From the NCBI GenBank assembly GCA_039602395.1, contig JBCNJP010000027.1, positions 32,877,962 to 32,941,961 on the forward strand: DNA of 64,000 nt, given 5' to 3'. Every line of letters begins with the position of its first letter. The first letter of the stretch is position 1. Shown here in pieces: positions 12,880 to 23,500 of this stretch. Position numbers and translations under genes: made by a program. The stretch is from Deinandra increscens subsp. villosa (taxonomy: Eukaryota > Streptophyta > Magnoliopsida > Asterales > Asteraceae). The notes beneath the pieces were generated by a model. That model was not told the DNA's origin and ran no database searches. It saw nothing but the letters and a program-made list of their open reading frames with translations.

Positions 12880-13225
12880 TGTTGGACATTTTGCGTCGTG
12901 TGAAGTATCAAATGAAGACCAAGTTCAAGTCAATATAGGGTTGGCCGAACCTAGGTCCGAACCTGAAGTTCGGACCGGCCGAACCTGGGGTTCGGAGGGA
13001 GTTCGGCCAGTCGGGTATAAATAGTAGTTTGGTCTTTGTGTTTAAGTAGTTCTGAGCGTGCGAGATCTCTTAAGTGTGTGTTTCTGAGTGTGTTTCTCTG
13101 AGTCTGATTCTGAGTGTTTACTGATTGTAATTGTTCTTGTTTGATCAATAAAACAATCGGTTAATTACGTTTCGATGTCCGATTAGCTAGATCGAGTAGA
13201 CGATCCGTATGCTCACGCATTTTCA
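12880..13225 (+). repeat. 5' LTR of the gag-only copia element
   Basis: 346 bp. It contains repeated GTTCGG and its complement CCGAAC near 12940-13010 and a promoter-like GGGTATAAATAG at about 13012. It ends in ACGCATTTTCA. It differs from the 3' LTR by small indels near the start and a few substitutions. Confidence 0.9.
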
Positions 13226-13227
13226 AG

Positions 13228-13240
13228 TGGTATCAGAGCT
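13228..13240 (+). other. Primer-binding site (initiator tRNA-Met)
   Basis: TGGTATCAGAGCT starts 2 nt inside the 5' LTR. This is the standard plant copia primer site complementary to the 3' end of initiator tRNA-Met. Confidence 0.9.
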
Positions 13241-13439
13241 TTCTGGTTCACTCTACTGATCTGTGGTTGCTTTTCTCGGATTATTGAACGTTTTTGAAGT
13301 TTTCTCGAGTTTCGTTACGTGTTTTCGATCATTTCTGACGTGTGTTTTGTGCTAAAATTGTTCCTAAACCGTTTTCTATCGAATTTTCTGATCCACCATA
13401 TCGAGTTTCGTCAAAATCAGTCCGTTTTCACGAGTTTTC

Positions 13440-13690
13440 GAAAAATGACTTCGAGGTTCGGAGGTTACTGGGCAAGCTCGGAGTAACCGCTCCGAACTTG
13501 AGGTTCGGAGGTGACTCGGAGGAGTTCGGTGAGAGTTCGGAAGTGTTCGGCGAGAATTCGGTGGTAGATCGGTCTAGGTTCGGAGTTGTATTGAAGTTCG
13601 GAGTTAGTTTGAGGTTCGGTGAGAGATCGGAGGTGTTCGGTGAAGTTCGGACTAGTTCGGAGGGTACAGTAGGTTCGGACAAGTTCGGTC
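13440..13690 (+). repeat. GTTCGG-rich minisatellite before gag
   Basis: About 20 copies of (A/G)GTTCGG(A/T) occur at irregular 9-21 bp spacing between the primer site and the gag start. The same hexamer and its complement are concentrated in both LTRs. In the gag frame they give an (F)GE(S/R)S-like low-complexity sequence without a methionine. Confidence 0.75.
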
Positions 13691-13722
13691 AGATCAGAAT
13701 TAATTTGTCAAACTTTTCAACG

Positions 13723-14493
13723 ATGTCGGAATTTCAAGCTTTTGCCTCAATGCAAAGTGCTATGCAGACCATGATGAATTATGACAATGAAATCGGAACA
13801 AGTCAGAAAGTTCCCAAATTGTTGAAACTAGAGGATTATCAGAATTGGAAGAAACGATTTTCAGCGTATATCAGCACAAATAATATTGACTTATGGATTC
13901 CAATTAGAAAATTGTATGAAAAACCAAAAGAAGATGGAGAGTCTAAGGAAATTGAAGATTTTGATGCTGCTGAAAGAAAGAGTTATGAACTTGAACAAAA
14001 AGCGTATGGTTATCTTACCATGGCTTTACCTACTGAACTGTTACATCAATTCAGCACGTGTAAGAAGTCAAAGCAGTTATGGGATGCTTTATCAGCAAGG
14101 TGTGAAGGAAATGAGCAGTATAAGAAAAGTCGAAAGAAGGTTTTGAGTAAGGAATTTGATAATTTCCAGCATTATGAGAATGAAAATATAACAGCTCTTG
14201 TCTCAAGGTTATCTCATCTGATTAGTGAATTGAAGATTGTGGGAATTGAGAAAACTGATGAAGAGTTAAAGGAAAAGATTATGGAAGCATTACCAGACAA
14301 ATGGGAAAATTATGTTTTGCTTATCACTCATGATAAAGAATACTCAACGTTGACATTTCATGAGCTTACTGGAAAGCTTCATGCTCGTGAAATGGAAATG
14401 TTAAATTCAAAGAAATCAACTGCTACCTTGCAACATCCTGAGTTGTATCATGGTGAAAATTCAGCAAGCATAAATGCTAAAGCTAAACTGTAA
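13723..14493 (+). CDS. Copia gag-like protein (UBN2 type), no zinc knuckle
   Basis: 256 residues from the first ATG in frame. The frame is open for another 127 codons upstream but has no methionine there, so 13723 is preferred. The protein has the layout of plant copia Gag of the UBN2/DUF4219 kind: LEDYQNWKKRFSAYI near residue 40, then KKSKQLWDALSARCEG, SRLSHLISELK and EALPDKWENYV. The CCHC knuckle that normally follows is missing, and the frame stops soon after a KSTATLQHPELYH segment. The expected role is capsid-like particle assembly around element RNA. Lack of pol downstream means any particle would be enzyme-free unless supplied by a partner. The upstream open leader is rich in GTTCGG repeats encoding an FGE-type low-complexity stretch. 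Confidence 0.8.
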   Translation: MSEFQAFASMQSAMQTMMNYDNEIGTSQKVPKLLKLEDYQNWKKRFSAYISTNNIDLWIPIRKLYEKPKEDGESKEIEDFDAAERKSYELEQKAYGYLTMALPTELLHQFSTCKKSKQLWDALSARCEGNEQYKKSRKKVLSKEFDNFQHYENENITALVSRLSHLISELKIVGIEKTDEELKEKIMEALPDKWENYVLLITHDKEYSTLTFHELTGKLHAREMEMLNSKKSTATLQHPELYHGENSASINAKAKL

Positions 14494-14802
14494 GTAAGGG
14501 AAAAATTGTGAGAAATTGATCATTGGGAAATGATGGTACATTGGCATACGTATCTGACTCATGGATAGAGTAGATGAAAGAGCCATAAGATCATTGTTTG
14601 ATGTGCTTGGTAGGCTTGACAAATCAGAAAGTATTCAGATGTGATATACACTAAATACTAATGCTTGACCATGTGGATAACATCTTGATGCGTATTTCTT
14701 GACACAAAAAGAAAAATAAGTGTGAAAAGAGTAATGAGAAGTCACTGTGTACACATGCGTTCATTTTGCAAAGATTTAAACTTGTTTGATTTTCTTTATT
14801 TT

Positions 14803-15042
14803 GTCAAACGATCGGACTTTCTCTGCGTGTCGAAAGACCGACCTGATTGTTGTTCGTTTGACGTTCTGCTTTATTTTCTTTGGTGTTTCGTATAACTCAT
14901 CGGACTTTCTCTGCGTGTACGGGAGTACCGACCTGATTGTTGTTGAGTTATACAACTTCAACTTGTTTTATTTTTCTTATTTTGTTAAATCCGAGGCCTT
15001 ATCTGCGTATCGAAAGATCGACCTTAAGGTAGACGATTTAAC
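14803..15042 (+). ncRNA. Three tandem stem-loops in the copia internal region
   Basis: Three hairpin units follow each other: 14803-14862, 14890-14953 and 14984-15042. The outer stems are GTCAAACGA with TCGTTTGAC (9 bp), GTATAACTCA with TGAGTTATAC (10 bp) and GTTAAATC with GATTTAAC (8 bp). Each pair is fully complementary, yet the three differ in sequence. Inside, units 1 and 2 keep a second stem, TCGG-A-CTTTC against GAAAG-A-CCGA in unit 1 and a G-U-wobble version in unit 2. All three share a loop with TCTGCGT. Unit spacers share a T-rich TTATTTTCTT motif. That these act as structured RNA, for example in packaging or dimerisation of the element transcript, is inference. Confidence 0.6.
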
Positions 15043-15826
15043 GTTCTTATTTCTTTTTGCATGGAACACAGTTGACTGTATCATGAAAAATGTTATGCGT
15101 TGTGAAATTTCACAAATGCTGTCACACAAAAGGAAAAGAAAGAAAAAAACAGAAAATGTCAGAATATGTCTGATAGTGTGGGGTACACTGGTCAAAGCAG
15201 ATCTAATCAATACCTTAACATATCCAGATGTTATGAGTATGATTCTGTTTGAGCTTAAGATGGACAAATTATACCAGCAATCGGCATGACTTGTGTGCTT
15301 CAATTAATTGAAATTGAAGTGTAGTTCAGTGCGTTATGACCAATATGATCCCGTATAGTGATCTTTCTCATACCAAAAATAGTGTCTGATTCTGTATTAC
15401 GATTTCATTTCATATCAAGAAAAGAAACAAAAAGATTTTTGGTGTGTTTTAATATAAATTTTCAAAAAGCCAAAAAGATTTTGTTTCTGCTTTATTTTCG
15501 ATCTGATCAACATGTGATACAAATTCATTTTTCCAAAATCATATCTTGGAGTCTCAAAGAGACGTTTTGCGCCAAGATTATTTAAGTTTGATGCAGGATG
15601 CTGTAGTGCAAGATATCATCAACTTCAAGTCTTCTGAAGCTTGTTGATAAAGACCAGAGTTAAACTGAATGTCATCAAGTATTCAAAATTGAGCTAAGAT
15701 CGAGTTGAGGAGGAGTTTGTTCGAAGATTCATCTCATTGAACGGACGAGATCTTAACTTGAGAGGGAGCTTGATTGAAGATACAGTTTTGATGATGTAGA
15801 AGAAATTAGAGGAGGATACTGCACAC

Positions 15827-15840
15827 GACGAGGGGGAGTT
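15827..15840 (+). other. Polypurine tract of the gag-only copia element
   Basis: A CGAGGGGGAGTT run sits immediately before the TGTTGG start of the 3' LTR, the expected position of the plus-strand primer. Confidence 0.75.
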
Positions 15841-16189
15841 TGTTGGTACATGAAATGTGCGTCGTGTGAAGTATCAAATGAAGACCAAGTTCAAGTCAAT
15901 ATAGGGTTGGCCGAACTAGGTCCGAACCTGAAGTTCGGACCGGCCGAACCTGGGGTTCGGAGGGAGTTCGGCCAGTCGGGTATAAATAATAGTTTGGTCT
16001 TTGTTTTAAGTAGTTCTGAGCGGGCGAAATCTGTTAAGTGTGTGTTTCTGAGTGTGTTTCTCTGAGTCTGATTCTGAGTGTTTACTGATTGTAATTGTTC
16101 TTGTTTGATCAATAAAACAATCGGTTAATTACGTTTCGATGTCCGATTAGCTAGATCGAGTAGACGATCCATATGCTCACGCATTTTCA
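15841..16189 (+). repeat. 3' LTR of the gag-only copia element
   Basis: 349 bp, matching 12880-13225 over its whole length apart from a 3-nt longer start (GGTACATGAAATG) and scattered substitutions. It is followed by A residues that complete the target duplication. Confidence 0.9.
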
Positions 16190-16832
16190 AAAAAAAAGAG
16201 ATTTTTCACTCTATATAACACTTTTAGCATAGAAGAATAGTGAAGCTAGCTCAATAACTAAAGGTAAGTTGTAGGTGAGTAAGATCGGGTGATGTTTTAT
16301 AGTGAATGGTTTTACGGTTAAATCAGTTGTACCCGATTAATCCATATCCGACTTACCCAAAACCGATTGAACTAGTTTTTATTAGGGTGGGGTTCGGTCA
16401 GGCTTCAAACATCAAACGGAATAACTCGAACCTATTAATTCGAATCACTAACACCAAACCTGATCAACACCCCCTAGAAGTCGACTAAAGTGTCAGACTG
16501 TCGGTATCACATACATCTTATGAAGTTAACAGAGCAAATAATGCTCTCGAATTTAGTATTATGGATGAAAATAAACAATGAAATTGATAAACAAATTCAT
16601 AAAAGTTCGCGTTAATTGTATACTATATATAGATTAGAATTTAAAATAATAGTTCTTTAAAACAATTGGGTCACGTGGTTTCATTGATTGGATATCACAT
16701 GACAACCTTTATTATTATTATTATTTTTTGTTTTAAAGCGTTTTTTTATTTATTTTAATTTAGTTTACTTTATGTGGTAAGCTTTATTAGTATTTTTTTT
16801 TATCTTTTTTAATTATTTATAATTATTTTTAA
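16190..16832. other. Intergenic DNA
   Basis: After the resumed poly(A) run there is AT-rich DNA without a gene. 16300-16480 contains CCCGATTAATCC and GGGTGGGGTTCGG stretches resembling repeat debris near 6.4-6.5 kb. Confidence 0.5.
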
Positions 16833-18302
16833 GAGTTAATTAAATTTTGCGGTCCTGTAGTTTGCGGGTTTTTGCTACCTGAGTACAAAATCCAAATTAT
16901 TAACAAATACATTCTGAGGTTTACATTCTGTTGCCATCTGAGTCCCTATGACTAATGGGGTTAAATTTTTCAGTTAACTCAAGGGTATATTAGTTATTTT
17001 ACACATCAGGGGCTAATTATGTACATTACTAAAAATATGAGACTACTTTTGTAATTTTATTAATGAAAATAAATAACATAATATAATGCACACTTCATCA
17101 GTTCATCATCTTCATAAATTCATCATCTTCATCAGGGAGAAAACCCACTTCATCACTTCATCATCTTTAGCTGCTAACCGAGTATTTTAAATGGATGTTT
17201 CACCAACCCCATCAACAATCATCGGCTGATTAACACCAATCGAAACTCCAGAACCCAAATCTTTGACCGTCGTAGCAGCGAGTAATCATCAGAGCCACAC
17301 GCTACTTGAAATTTTTTGGAATTTTGCTCTTAGAAACTAAACCAAAACTGACGAGATTGGTTATCGGACTTGTTCTGGTTCGTAATCAGTTGTCGTTTTA
17401 GGGATCTGGAACATCATTGTTCATCAGATTTCTATTGCTTTTATCCTTTTTTGTTCAAATCTAGGGTTTTCAATCGGCCCTATCTTCTTGATCCATCAAT
17501 TCATATATTCAACCTTATTAATTATTAATTATCACTTTTCTTTACAGCTTGTTATCTTCGAAAAGAATTGCTCTATATATTTGGTCTAAATTGATTGGAG
17601 CGTCTCTGTTCATTGTAGCATTGACTGTCGAAGAATGTGAAAAGATCCTAAAAACTCTGTTGAGGTTGGTTGATTTTTTACCCAAGAGAAGAAGATCTGG
17701 TGGCGGGTGGAGGCGGAGGCTACCTCGTGGCTACTTCCGAAACCAAATCTTAACAAAATCGGAATCGGAATACTTGTTTAACGAGATCGATTCGTACATG
17801 GATATAGATCCTCATCTTTTGCTCCCCCTCCGTGTCTACCGGCATTGTCGTCGTCGGAGAGCGAGTTTGAGGAGAAATCGAGGTACCGTAGGCTTGAAGG
17901 GAGATCGGACAGAACCTCGCCGGTTATATTGTTTCCGGTGACGTTAAATATCAGAAGCTCCTTAAGATTCGAGATCTCCGGTGGAGGCTGTACTCCCATT
18001 GGAGGCTCTAGTGATTGATGATGAAGGTAACCGACGGAAGACTCATGGCGGAGAGGGGTGTCTATTTAACCCAAATTAACTTTGGTTAAATGACAGTTCC
18101 AGTCCTTCTAGGTTTATTGACCATTTTACCCTCATGTGCAGCGCACATGGGGGAGAAACTAACGGCCAGACTAACTGCCGTTAGGGGCAGGGACTTAAGT
18201 GCAACAAATATCAAACCTCAGGATATATTTGTTAATAATTTGGATTTTGTACTCAGGTGGTAAAAACCCGCAAATCACAAGGACGCAAAATGTAATTAAC
18301 TC
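16833..18302. mobile_element. Pack-MULE-like element carrying an LRR gene fragment
   Basis: 1,470 bp with long terminal inverted repeats. The left end begins GAGTTAATTAAATTTTGCGG and includes TTTGCGGGTTTTTG and CCAAATTATTAACAAATA. The reverse complement of the right end gives GAGTTAATTACATTTTGCG and the same following blocks. The flanks TATTTTTAA (16824-16832) and TACATTTAA (18303-18311) match at 7 of 9 positions, consistent with an aged 9-bp Mutator target duplication. No transposase is present. The interior from about 17.5 to 18.05 kb is GC-richer and contains a minus-strand LRR fragment, so capture of a host gene piece is likely. Confidence 0.8.
17778..17999 (-). pseudogene. Leucine-rich-repeat receptor kinase fragment
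   Basis: The minus-strand frame contains PPPEISNLKELLIFNVTGNN followed by ITGEVLSDLPSSLRYLDFSS and NSLSDDD. This is the pattern of plant LRR receptor kinase ectodomains (LPxxIxNLxxLxxxNVxxNxLxGEI, then LPSSLRYLDLSSN). Only about two repeats remain. There is no signal peptide, transmembrane segment or kinase, and the frame drifts into low-complexity sequence at its C-terminal end. It sits inside the MULE-like element and is best read as captured gene debris. The parent gene is not in this window. Confidence 0.6.
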
Positions 18303-18327
18303 TACATTTAAAGTGTCTTATTATTTT

Positions 18328-18519
18328 AAGGCTCTGTTTGAGTGGGTAAGTTTGAGTGATCGAATAAGATATATAAAAATCTCTGACCGAGTAAAGGTTT
18401 TTTAAAGGGTATGTAAGAGGCTCTAACCGAGTAAGTGAGTTTTTTAATGAAATCAAACGTTTTGAGTTTTAACCGGTAAAACCTCTCACCGAGTAAGTGA
18501 TGAAATCAAACATCCCCTT
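18328..18519. mobile_element. Putative hAT-like MITE
   Basis: About 190 bp bounded by AAGGCTCTGTTTGA on the left and a right end whose reverse complement is AAGGGGATGTTTGA (11 of 14 identical). The interior repeats (C/A)CCGAGTAAG several times. The target duplication is unclear. The size and ends suggest a short non-autonomous element; the superfamily is uncertain. Confidence 0.4.
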
Positions 18520-18639
18520 ATTGTAGTCTCTGATCTTAGTAATAAGACCATATTTTGCCAAAGTAAAATAAAACGTACAAGGGCCATATATGTAACTATC
18601 CAAAATTGATAATCCCAATTCCCAAAAACCTAATTAAAG

Positions 18640-20504
18640 TAAACGAGGTCTTTGCCCTATTATCTATCTGGTTACTTCTTCTTCGTATCGTATGAACATT
18701 CATCCCCCATATAACTACAGATCTCTTGAAAACCGCCTTGTTAGGTTGTTAGTCGTCACGAATCACCTCTTTTTGATCTCTATTTCGCTCTTCAATCCCT
18801 GATTTATGTGTTTTTGTTCGATTCTATATCACAGTCTTTGTAATCGCCTATCCGCTACACGAGGCCTATTCACCTGACGTGGTGTAATTAAAGCGAAGAA
18901 ATCTAACTAATCGGTCGATTCGATTGCGTTTCCAGCCTTATTCCTGTGAGTTTATGTGCTTTATATTGATTTATAATAGAATAACCGAGTATTTAGGGCT
19001 TACGGATGTTTGCAATTGATCTTAGGGTATTTCTCTCGGTAATGCTTGATATTGTTTTTAAGTGGAACAGGAATTTAACAGGTGTAGCAAGATATATCCA
19101 TTGGCATGGACTAGATTGCTCTGTTGATCGCTACCCGATAGTCCTTTCGATTTTGCTTTTTTTTAATTTCTGTTGTGAATTATCAAAAAGTAAAATTTGA
19201 ACCAAAAACTAAAAAAGGTCATTGAGTTGCTAGTTTCTAAAGGAACATGTTGCTTGTTGAGTTGATTGGGGTTGTGTCGAGAAATTAGAGACTGATATAT
19301 GTATATATCTTTCTTAGTTATCCTTATAGTTAAATTAACTGCATAGTGAAATGTTAAGTGATCGTTGTGTATATGTCATTCTAAATTGTTGCTCATATGG
19401 AGCCTTTGGGTAAAACATTAGGATTAGTTTCTGTTATTTAAGCAGACTGGTATTTTTAGCTGTATATTAATCATGTTTCATGGTGACCCTCCTTTGATTA
19501 ATGTATGCCTCCAACCGGGTGACATGGTGAGTGCAAATACATATGCTTTAGCATATTCATAGAACTTCCATTTATGGAACACATCATTAGGTGTGTGTTA
19601 AGGTTGGCTTGGACAACAAAGGAGGTCAGATGAATCTAAAGCTGGTAAATGTATGGGTGGCTGAGATTCCTTATGTAGTTAAATTCCTTGCGTAGTTTTA
19701 GTTGGTGGTAGGTATATGGGGAGCGTGTCATGTACTCTTTCTTTTTAGTGTTTTTCAGCCAGGGTAAAGCTATACTGGGGCATGTAAAAACCGAACTGAA
19801 ATTTCTAAACATCTGAGCTATCTTTGCTTTCTTTTTTCATTAAGGCAAATCTTGTAGGTTTTGTATCTAAAGATTAGACATGTTAGCCTAGTATGAGCTA
19901 TGGGGATTTGTTGGTTATTATCATTGTTTAGGTATCAATCTTTAAGCAGAATCTCATGTTTTGGGAATCCACCGATCACTAGCAGCAAACTTTTCTTGGT
20001 TTTACCTTCCAGTTACACATTCAAGATGTTTCCAGACTACGACCAAAATCAATATTACCCGTTTATTCAGTTTATATGGCGGTAGTATGTGTTTTATGAG
20101 TAGCTACTCGTGAGTGGTGATCCATCTATAAAAGTGGATTACCGGTGAATACCATAACTGAGTTTAGGATACTTGTTATAGTTTTGAGCTGTGGGGATCC
20201 TTGTACAGAAGGTTATGTGTAGTTGAAAATTATATTTGCTTAATTTTGCTTGATTGTAAATTTTTTTAAAAGTGCAAATAAGGTTTGTATATTAGAAATT
20301 GCAAGAAATTAAAGATGGATATTTCTTGGAAGAAATTAGATTTTCACGAGTCCGAGTAAAACTGGAGGCCAAACCCTGACTATTGTTTCTCAGTTTACTG
20401 TAGCATGACTATCTATTCATGCGTCCATTACAGGCAAAAAAGGTTTATACATTAAGCAATCATCAAGAGCTTTGCCGGGGTAAACATTGACGGGTCATTC
20501 CAAA
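18640..20504 (+). promoter_or_regulatory. Promoter and intron-containing 5' leader of the SUA-like gene
   Basis: A pyrimidine-rich segment near 18670-18900 looks like a leader exon. A CCTGTGAGTT donor at about 18947 and a CATTACAG acceptor at about 20433 would frame a leader intron of about 1.5 kb, leaving roughly 70 nt of leader before the ATG at 20505. No coding exon is visible in between. Leader introns are common in plant RNA-binding protein genes; the exact ends here are inferred. Confidence 0.45.
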
Positions 20505-23500
20505 ATGGATCCTGGTCGCTACGTTCAGCATGGATGGGAAAATAACAGCGTAATTGTGGTTTCCTTTTTAATCACATATATGGGATCATATACACATACA
20601 AAGATATTAGGGCTTTTTGTGACTGAGATAAAGCCATGGGACAGTGAGGATATGGAATCGATTTGCCTTCTACTTCCATCCTTATAAACTTGCTGACACA
20701 CCTTAATTTCTTGAATCCACAGGCCCTCGATCGGTATACTGCAGTCCATGATCCAAATTTTCGGTGAGATACACTTGATTCTACAACCCAAACTTTATTT
20801 CTAACATACATCATGATCTGCTATATCACTGTTTTCTTCTTGTTTTTGCATCTTGGTTTCATTCAATTTGCAGGGCAGGTGATCCATACGATGATAGGAG
20901 GTATTTAGATGAACGTTTACCAAGAGACGATGTTTATTCAAGAAACGCATTCCAACGGGATGTATTGGCACCACCACCTGTTGGAGGTTGGCCTCAAGCA
21001 AGAAGGCGGATTTATGAGGATGAATATCCCTATCGTGATGGTGATCATTATGATGATGGTGGATATGAGAGGCCTCAAAGATACGGCGGAAGGGATCGTG
21101 ATGATTATGCGTATGATGATTATGACTATAGGCCACGTGTTTCACAAAGCAGGGAAGATAGCCGTGAGAGAGATTATGATGGTGGAAGGCACAGTTATGA
21201 TTCTGACTATGACAGAGGTGGTGGTAGGAGAGAGGGCAGTTGGCGAAGGCGTGACTCGCGTGATAGAAAACGGGATCTGAGTCCATACAAAAGGCATGAG
21301 CGATCTCGGTCTCGGTCACATGGACATGAAGACCGAGTTAGGTCTAGATCTAGATCTAGAACTCCAAGAAGTCGTAGTCGTGGGAGAAGTTATAGAGAGG
21401 ACAGTTATGATGAAGATTGGTATGACAGGTCAGACAGAAGAAGAGATCATGATAAAAAGCGTCATCATGAATATTATTCAGCGGTACTTGTTAAATTATA
21501 AATATAATGTTTTAAAGGTGTTACGTTTTTAGTTTGATGACTCTTGATTACCCTTTTTGTAGGCTCCATCTGCTACTGTTGTTGTGAAGGGATTGTCCCA
21601 AAAGACAACTGAAGAAGATCTGTATCAAATTCTTGTACATTTTCTTGCTCATTTCTTAACAATATCTTATAATTGTCTGTTTATTATTTAGTTTCTTATA
21701 TCTCATTAATTAGGCTGAATGGGGACCTCTTCGCCATGTTCGTGTTATTAAGGAGCGTAGTTCTGGCATGTCTCGTGGATTTGCATTTATAGATTTCCCC
21801 ACCACGGTATTGCCTTTTTTCTCTCCTTTTCCTGTCTAATATTGGTAAATGTTGTTTATGGAATTTAGGAATCTATTTTTCTAAATCAGGGGTCTGCACG
21901 TTCGATGATGGATAAGGTTGCAGATGAGGGTCTTATTGTTGATGGCCGGAAGCTATTCTTTGAGTACAGGTACGATCTTATTTAATCGAATAAATATATA
22001 TATAAAGCTGCCATAGTTTTTTACCTTATTTCTTTTATTATAGCAGTAAGCCAGGTGGAGGAGCTGGTGGACCTCCTTTTGGGTCAGATGGTTCATCGAG
22101 AGCGGGTCATATAAACCACAAAACTACAACATTTCTTTATGATTGGATGTGCACGATATGTGGCTGTGTTAATTTTGCAAGGAGGACATCTTGTTTTCAG
22201 GTGGTCTTCTTTACCTAAAAGTATGCTTTATTTAATTTGAGAGGATTAATATTAATGCATTCCTTTTTTGGCTGTTTTGAATCAGTGCAACGAACCTAGG
22301 ACAGAGGATGCTCCTCCTGCTGATATGGCATCATCAAATCATAGTTCATTTGGTAAGAAAGGAGAGACAGGTTCGTTTCTCAACTATTCAAATTACCGTC
22401 CCTAAGCTACATATGAATAAGCTCTGTAAATTATTCTAATCTTCTGGAATTTCAGGCCCCACCCATGTTTTGGTTGTAAGAGGATTAGATGAAAATGCTG
22501 ACGAGGAAATGCTTCGCTATGAATTTTCTAAACATGCTCCAATTAAGGTACGGATGGATTTTGATTTAGTTTATAAAAAGTTGCATTGTATACTAATAAT
22601 GCATTTACAGGATCTTCGACTTGTCAGAGACAAATTTACTCATGTTTCAAGGGGATTTGCATTTGTACATTTTCACTCCGTAAGTTTATATAGTAGTAGC
22701 TAAACTCTCCCTCCCCTCTATTGACTGTTTAAGAAAATTAATCATAAAAAGCTTATCTCTTAGGTTGATGATGCCACCAAAGCTCTTGAGGCAACCAATG
22801 GGACTACATTTGAAAAAAATGGCCAAACTTTACGAGTGGCATATGCAAAAAGCATCCTTGGGGCAGGATCTGGTACCTCATCTCACTCTAGCAGCCTTGC
22901 TGCTGCAGCAATTGAGGCAGCAGCATTTTCTCAGCAGGTAATATTCTAAAATGTAAGGCCTGTTAAGTTTTAAATATTTTTTTTATTAATGTTCATTTTT
23001 CCCATGTAGTATGATGCTGTTGGATGGGCCCCGAAAGAGTATAATCCAGATGACAAACAACCTAATGGAGATCCAAAGGATGCTTTAGCCCCACAATCTG
23101 GGTTTGTTTGGGATGAAGCATCTGGCTATTACTACGATGCTGCTTCTGGGTTCTATTATGATGGAAATACAGGTCCTTTTTATAGGTGTTCTTTAGTAAC
23201 GCTTGTTGTTTTTACAATATTGACATGTTGCTTAACGTGTGTATTTTGTTACTTATATACAGGTCTGTACTATGATGGCAATAATGGAATTTGGTATTCT
23301 TACGACAACCAAAGTCAACAATACGTCCCTTGTAATGATCAAAATGATAAAGCATCTGGAAAAGAAAATGAACCTGCCAAATCAACTGATGGTTCTAATA
23401 CTAGAAAAGTAGTTATATCTGCACCAGCCGCAACAATATCATCAAGTGATAAGACCACTTCCTTACCGGACGCTGTCCAGGCCGCTGCTGCTGCTGCCAT

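Larger units (their letters stand above)
12880..16189 (+). mobile_element. Non-autonomous Ty1/copia element with gag only
   Basis: Two near-identical LTRs (12880-13225 and 15841-16189) both begin TGTTGG and end TTTTCA. They are flanked by AAAAA on both sides, which fits a 5-bp target duplication inside the SINE poly(A) tail. A primer-binding site complementary to initiator tRNA-Met lies 2 nt inside the left LTR and a purine tract precedes the right LTR. One gag-type gene is present. Protease, integrase, reverse transcriptase and RNase H are all absent: the 1.35 kb after gag has no pol-like frame. This is a gag-encoding, pol-less derivative that would need enzymes in trans. Confidence 0.9.

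Noticed and set aside
13342..13722. N-terminal extension of the copia gag frame
   Set aside because: The frame is open but has no ATG; it is made of GTTCGG repeats, so the start at 13723 is preferred.
20801..21319. 172-codon His-rich minus-strand frame
   Set aside because: Antisense shadow of the Asp/Arg-rich exon 3 of the SUA-like gene.
23220..23262. In-frame extension upstream of SUA exon 13
   Set aside because: It is intron sequence ending in a TATATACAG acceptor; the OCRE repeat continues smoothly only with splicing at 23263.
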